Below the pieces are notes generated by a model. That model searched no databases, was not told where the DNA came from, and saw nothing but the letters and a program-made list of their open reading frames with translations. From Bacteroidales bacterium (lineage in GTDB: Bacteria > Bacteroidota > Bacteroidia > Bacteroidales > VadinHA17), in NCBI GenBank assembly GCA_029932855.1, contig JAOZPG010000001.1, positions 245,084 to 309,083 on the forward strand: a stretch of 64,000 nucleotides of DNA, read 5' to 3'. Within the stretch, counting starts at the first letter, position 1; each line of letters starts with the position of its first letter. This document shows positions 60,574 through 64,000 of the stretch, piece after piece. The position numbers were made by a program, and so were the translations under genes.

Positions 60574-61926
60574 TTAAAATAATTCTCTTACAAGTTTTTC
60601 TATTTTATTTATTTCCACTATTTCTATATTGTATTTCGTTTTTTTCAGGTTTTTTATATTATATTTTGAAACAAAGATCTTTTCAAATCCCAGTTTATCT
60701 GCCTCAAGTATTCTTTGCTCTATCCGTGAAACAGGTCTAATTTCTCCTGACAGGCCAACTTCTGCCGAGAAGCAGTTTTTTTTACTTACAGGTTGGTCCA
60801 GGTTAGACGACAATACAGAACTTATTACTGCAAGATCAATAGCAGGATCGTTGACTTTTATTCCGCCGGCAATGTTTAAGAAAACATCTTTTGAGGCCAG
60901 CCTGAAGCCGGCCCTTTTTTCAAGTACAGCCAACAGCATATTCAATCTTCTCAGATCGAATCCTGTGGATGATCTCTGAGGTGTTCCATATACTGCAGAG
61001 CTTACCAGTGCTTGTGTTTCTATTAAAAAAGGCCGTATTCCGTCCATGGTGGCTGAAATAGATACGCCACTCAGATTTTCATCAAACTGGGATATCAGTA
61101 ATTCTGAGGGGTTATCGATCTCACGCAGGCCTCTGTCGTTCATTTCATAAATAGCCAGTTCGGCAGTTGAACCAAACCGGTTTTTATTAGCCCTTAATAT
61201 CCTGTATAGATGATTCCTGTCTCCTTCGAAGTAAAGAACAGTGTCAACTATATGCTCCAGGACTTTCGGTCCCGCCAGGCTCCCGTCTTTGGTTATATGA
61301 CCGATAAGAATAACAGGAACCCCCGTTTCTTTAGAATATTTCAGTAAAAGTCCGGCTGTTTCCCTAACCTGTGATACGGATCCTGGTGAGGACTCTATCC
61401 TTTCGGTATAGATGGTTTGAATAGAATCAATAATAAGCAGCCCGGGATTTAGTTGTTCAAGAATATTAAATATATTTTCAAGTTTAGTTTCACAAAGAAC
61501 ATAACTGTTTGAGTTATCCTGGCCTATACGTTCCGACCTTAACTTTATTTGTTGTTGGCTTTCTTCCCCTGAAATATACAGGCTTTTATGTTTAGGCATG
61601 TTCAATAATACCTGCAGGGCCATGGTGGATTTTCCTATGCCCGGTTCTCCGCCAAGTAATATCAGTGAACCAGGTACAAGGCCTCCTCCCAGTAATCTGT
61701 CAAATTCTTTACTGCCGGTTAATATTCTTTGGTTTTCATGGCCTTGTATATCGCTAATTGGACTGGGAACAGAACGGGTTTCGGCTTTTAAACTGAAACG
61801 ATCGGGTTTTTGAACCACTTCTTCAACATAAGTGTTCCACTCGTGACATACCGGGCATTTACCTATCCATTTCGAAGACTCATTACCGCAGTTCTGGCAT
61901 ACAAAAATAGATCTGGTTTTTGCCAT
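60574..61926 (-). CDS. radA: DNA repair protein RadA (Sms)
   Basis: RadA is a RecA-like helicase in recombination repair. The 450-residue protein has an N-terminal C4 zinc finger (CQNCG...CPVC), Walker A GEPGIGKST near 92, the RadA-specific KNRFG near 247, and a C-terminal Lon-like domain (GGIKVNDPAIDLAV, then SAEVGLSGEIRPV). Length is normal. It lies 20 bp from the rfaE2-like gene. Confidence 0.96.
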   Translation of the reverse strand: MAKTRSIFVCQNCGNESSKWIGKCPVCHEWNTYVEEVVQKPDRFSLKAETRSVPSPISDIQGHENQRILTGSKEFDRLLGGGLVPGSLILLGGEPGIGKSTMALQVLLNMPKHKSLYISGEESQQQIKLRSERIGQDNSNSYVLCETKLENIFNILEQLNPGLLIIDSIQTIYTERIESSPGSVSQVRETAGLLLKYSKETGVPVILIGHITKDGSLAGPKVLEHIVDTVLYFEGDRNHLYRILRANKNRFGSTAELAIYEMNDRGLREIDNPSELLISQFDENLSGVSISATMDGIRPFLIETQALVSSAVYGTPQRSSTGFDLRRLNMLLAVLEKRAGFRLASKDVFLNIAGGIKVNDPAIDLAVISSVLSSNLDQPVSKKNCFSAEVGLSGEIRPVSRIEQRILEADKLGFEKIFVSKYNIKNLKKTKYNIEIVEINKIEKLVRELF

Positions 61927-61946
61927 TTATTTATAAAAAAGATGTA

Positions 61947-62438
61947 TTAAAGAGCTTTAATTTTTTCTAACAATGATGATACTGAATATCCTTTGAGTAC
62001 ATCCAGGGTAACAATTTTACCGCCTTTAGAAGGAACCAGTTCAGTCCCGGCCGTATCATATATTAAGCGGTCAGATCCTTTAACAAGAATATCAGGATGT
62101 ATCATTTGTATGAGCTTTAAAGGAGTGTCTTCTTCAAAGATGATCACGTGGTCGACAAATTGCAATGAAGCCAGTATTATGGCTCTGGTTTTATGGTCCT
62201 GGACAGGCCTTCCCCTGCCTTTCTTCTGGGATGCGGATGAATCGGAATGAATGCCAACTATCAGTTTGTCACCAAGATCTGATGCCTGGGCAAGAAATTT
62301 AATGTGTCCCCTGTGAAGCAGATCGTAACAGCCATCGGTAAAAACAATTTTCTGATCTTTGAACCTGTATTCCGATAATTGGTATTGCAGGCTTATAACG
62401 TCAGATATTTTTTCCTGAATGAAATAGTATTTTTCCAT
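61947..62438 (-). CDS. rfaE2: RfaE2/HldE-C-type nucleotidyltransferase (ADP-heptose type)
   Basis: The enzyme family transfers AMP to heptose-1-phosphate for LPS core. It has the nucleotidyltransferase HxGH motif in YDLLHRGHIKFL and the family elements GIHSDSSA, EEDTPLKLIQMIHPDILVKGSD, and the ending KGYSVSSLLEKI. The ORF track starts at a TTG (62468). The ATG at 62438 (MEKYYF) gives 163 residues and is preferred. The neighbouring genes (radA, UPF0104) are the usual Bacteroidia context. Its kinase partner is not in the window. Confidence 0.85.
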   Translation of the reverse strand: MEKYYFIQEKISDVISLQYQLSEYRFKDQKIVFTDGCYDLLHRGHIKFLAQASDLGDKLIVGIHSDSSASQKKGRGRPVQDHKTRAIILASLQFVDHVIIFEEDTPLKLIQMIHPDILVKGSDRLIYDTAGTELVPSKGGKIVTLDVLKGYSVSSLLEKIKAL

Positions 62439-62469
62439 GGTGAAAAAGTTAGTTACTATATGCTGCAAG

Positions 62470-63468
62470 TTAAGTTTTTTTCCTGTTTAATCCGACCAAA
62501 ACGAAGGATATTGAACCAAGCAAGAGTATTAGCAACAATTGGGATTCATGAATAATGGTGGCATATACAAGACCTTTCTCAAAGGGGATATCAAAAATCG
62601 TTATGCCCCTTGATATTATCCAGTGAAATGCTCCTATTCCCCCCTGTACGGGAGCGGCCATGCCATATGATCCTATTACAAGCAGAAAGAGTCCGTCAGC
62701 CGGAGTGAGCATGGACGTCTCCGGGAGGGTAAAAACCATTATCCATGTCATGAGGAAGTAAAGTAGCCACATTAGAAGGCTATGCCCCAGGAATGCATAA
62801 AGTTTTTTCATTTTAGATACTGAAGTAATGCCCCTGAAAATGCCTTTTGCAATTGAACGGAGCTTTTGGTAGAACTTAAACTTAGAAAACATTCGCCTGT
62901 AATGCCAGGCCAAAAACAATACCATAAGTGGTATCCCTAAAAAAAGCCATATCCAGAGGGTAGAAGAGAATAAATTAAGGAATTTTTCAGATAATGGCTG
63001 ATATATGTTTTGTGTAATGAAATTACCGAATAAATCCAGTTCCATGAAGAAGACCAGGACGGTAAGAAGTATCAGGCTGATCAGGTCTATGGTTCTTTCA
63101 ACGATAACTGTTCCCAGCAATGAGTCTACAGGGATCTTGTCTGTACGGTTAAGAGAGCCACATCTTGAAACTTCTCCAAGGCGGGGTGCAGCAAGGTTTG
63201 CCAGGTAGCCAACCAGTATTGCTTTAAAAACATTGCCGGTTGATGGAGAATAGCCCAGGGGTTCTATAAGGAGTTTCCATCTCATAGCCCTGATGAGGTG
63301 GCTGAATACACTTACAATTAAAGCCAGGATTACCCATATGTAGCGGGCCTGCTTTAGGTCTGTCCATAATGATCTGAAATCTGTTCCCCTGAAAGCCAGG
63401 TATAACAATGCAATCCCAATGGACAGGAATAATAATAACTGCAAAGCACTGATAAGTTTTTTTCTCAA
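62470..63468 (-). CDS. UPF0104 / LPG-synthase-TM-like membrane protein
   Basis: The 332-residue protein with about eight membrane segments has the family features LIRAMRWKLLIEPLG near 58 and LVGYLANLAAPRLGEVSRCG near 86. It also has VERTIDLISLI and GGIGAFHWII near the end. These proteins are flippase-like and related to the membrane part of MprF; the substrate is unknown. The start must be the TTG at 63468. The panD stop lies in frame two codons before it, and the next Met is at residue 62. The gap to panD is only 6 bp. Confidence 0.88.
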   Translation of the reverse strand: MRKKLISALQLLLFLSIGIALLYLAFRGTDFRSLWTDLKQARYIWVILALIVSVFSHLIRAMRWKLLIEPLGYSPSTGNVFKAILVGYLANLAAPRLGEVSRCGSLNRTDKIPVDSLLGTVIVERTIDLISLILLTVLVFFMELDLFGNFITQNIYQPLSEKFLNLFSSTLWIWLFLGIPLMVLFLAWHYRRMFSKFKFYQKLRSIAKGIFRGITSVSKMKKLYAFLGHSLLMWLLYFLMTWIMVFTLPETSMLTPADGLFLLVIGSYGMAAPVQGGIGAFHWIISRGITIFDIPFEKGLVYATIIHESQLLLILLLGSISFVLVGLNRKKT

Positions 63469-63474
63469 TGGTAG

Positions 63475-63828
63475 TTATTTGAGAAGTTTATTAGTGGCTG
63501 TATCGGGAAATACCAGATGGGGTGAAAAGGATTTTGCTTCCGTAAAATCCAGCATGGCATAAGAAATAATGATAATAACATCACCAACGGCAGCCTTCCT
63601 GGCTGCAGGCCCGTTGAGGCAGATATCACCAGAATCCCTCTCTCCTTTTATAACATAAGTTTCAAGGCGTTCTCCGTTATTAAGATTAACAACCTGGACC
63701 TTTTCATTTTCAATTATATTGGCGGCTTCCATAAGAGATTCATCAATAGTAATGCTTCCGACATACTGTAAATTAGCTCCGGTTACAGTAAGCTTATGGA
63801 TCTTTGATTTGACTACTTCTATAAACAT
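63475..63828 (-). CDS. panD: Aspartate 1-decarboxylase
   Basis: PanD makes beta-alanine for pantothenate and cleaves itself at Gly-Ser to form the pyruvoyl group. The 117-residue product has the cleavage site GS in YVGSITID near residue 24-25. It also has the family elements [45 protein letters not shown] and FPDTATN. It is followed on the same strand by UPF0104, and panC is upstream, the usual order. Confidence 0.96.
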   Translation of the reverse strand: MFIEVVKSKIHKLTVTGANLQYVGSITIDESLMEAANIIENEKVQVVNLNNGERLETYVIKGERDSGDICLNGPAARKAAVGDVIIIISYAMLDFTEAKSFSPHLVFPDTATNKLLK

Positions 63829-63848
63829 AACATTACAAATTTACAGAT

Positions 63849-63906
63849 TATCATATGATAGTGAAAATTATTAGCATTATTTTCACAATTAAGAATCAAA
63901 ATTCTT
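63849..63906. repeat. Cluster of three perfect inverted repeats between panC and panD
   Basis: TATCATATGATA (63849-63860) is a 12-bp palindrome. GTGAAAAT-N10-ATTTTCAC (63861-63886) is an 8-bp inverted repeat. AAGAAT-CAAA-ATTCTT (63891-63906) is a 6-bp one. They fill the gap between the panC stop and the panD start. They may modulate readthrough or be protein sites. No T-run makes them a clear terminator. Confidence 0.4.
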
Positions 63907-63944
63907 ACAATATCCAATGATTATAAGTCCTGAAGTATTAATGA

Positions 63945-64000
63945 CTAATTATTATTATCCACCAGCTTATAATTGTCAATAAGTCGTACCGGCCCTATCT
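63945..64000 (-). CDS. panC: Pantoate--beta-alanine ligase, C-terminal end (partial)
   Basis: The window ends inside this gene. The last 18 codons before the TAG at 63947-63945 read IGPVRLIDNYKLVDNNN. The VRLIDN stretch is the typical PanC C-terminus. The adjoining panD on the same strand supports the call. All catalytic motifs lie outside the window. Confidence 0.7.
   Translation of the reverse strand, partial: IGPVRLIDNYKLVDNNN

Overview
ORGANISM. The window is chromosomal DNA of a member of the Bacteroidota, most likely class Bacteroidia. The evidence is a complete porP-gldK-gldL-gldM-gldN type IX secretion/gliding cluster, a SprB-repeat surface protein, a TonB-dependent receptor with an N-terminal carboxypeptidase-like domain, YfhO, DUF4834, DUF5723 and DUF4197 family proteins, and a radA / rfaE2-like / UPF0104 / panD / panC run. 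The DNA is AT-rich. I see no rRNA, CRISPR array, insertion sequence, integrase or phage gene. The anaerobic enzymes (FNR-type regulator, molybdopterin oxidoreductase, Mbx/Mbs-like complex) suggest an anaerobe or facultative anaerobe.

LAYOUT. 0-1 kb: N-terminus of a SprB-repeat adhesin that runs off the left edge. 1.1-9 kb: FtsX-type permease, an unusual tRNA-like cloverleaf, rbfA, trpS, a Na/phosphate symporter family protein and a TonB-dependent receptor. 9-19.7 kb: an envelope-protein operon of unknown role (a propeller-bearing membrane-anchored protein, a lipoprotein, a DUF5723 protein), then DUF4834, YfhO and a methyltransferase, then a small lipoprotein gene. 19.7-46.2 kb: an energy-metabolism block, described below. 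46.5-47.7 kb: manC. 47.7-53.6 kb: T9SS core. 53.7-64 kb: an arginase-fold protein, topA, a class A penicillin-binding protein, DUF4197, radA, rfaE2-like, a UPF0104 flippase-like protein, panD and the last codons of panC.

THE ENERGY BLOCK. One minus-strand operon of about 11.5 kb encodes Mrp-type antiporter subunits (E, F, G, MbhD-like, MbhE+MrpB, MrpC and two antiporter subunits fused in one chain), then NuoH-, NuoB-, NuoC- and NuoD-like subunits, a NuoI-like ferredoxin fused to a GltD-like flavoprotein, and a CBS protein. The order matches, as I recall it, the archaeal mbx/mbs operon for sulfane-sulfur reduction. The NuoD-like subunit is not a hydrogenase, since both [NiFe]-ligand CxxC motifs read CxxE. 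Divergent from this operon is an FNR-type regulator with a CxxCx5C N-terminus. Next come a Rieske protein and a cytochrome b6-type protein fused to about twelve c-type heme sites. A plus-strand operon follows: a PsrA/PhsA-like Mo enzyme, its FeS and NrfD-type subunits, two YeeE/YedE half-transporters, and two membrane-anchored rhodanese-fold proteins. The rhodaneses lack the usual catalytic cysteine but share an identical C-terminal tail ending SGGC. A convergent PLP trans-sulfuration enzyme ends 3 bp away. mobA, needed for Mo-bis-MGD, lies at the other end of the block.

MY READING. The block looks like a sulfur (thiosulfate/polysulfide) respiratory system coupled to Na+ or H+ pumping, with a possible thiol carrier made of the two SGGC rhodaneses. 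The individual families are well supported. The joint function is inference from gene content and order.
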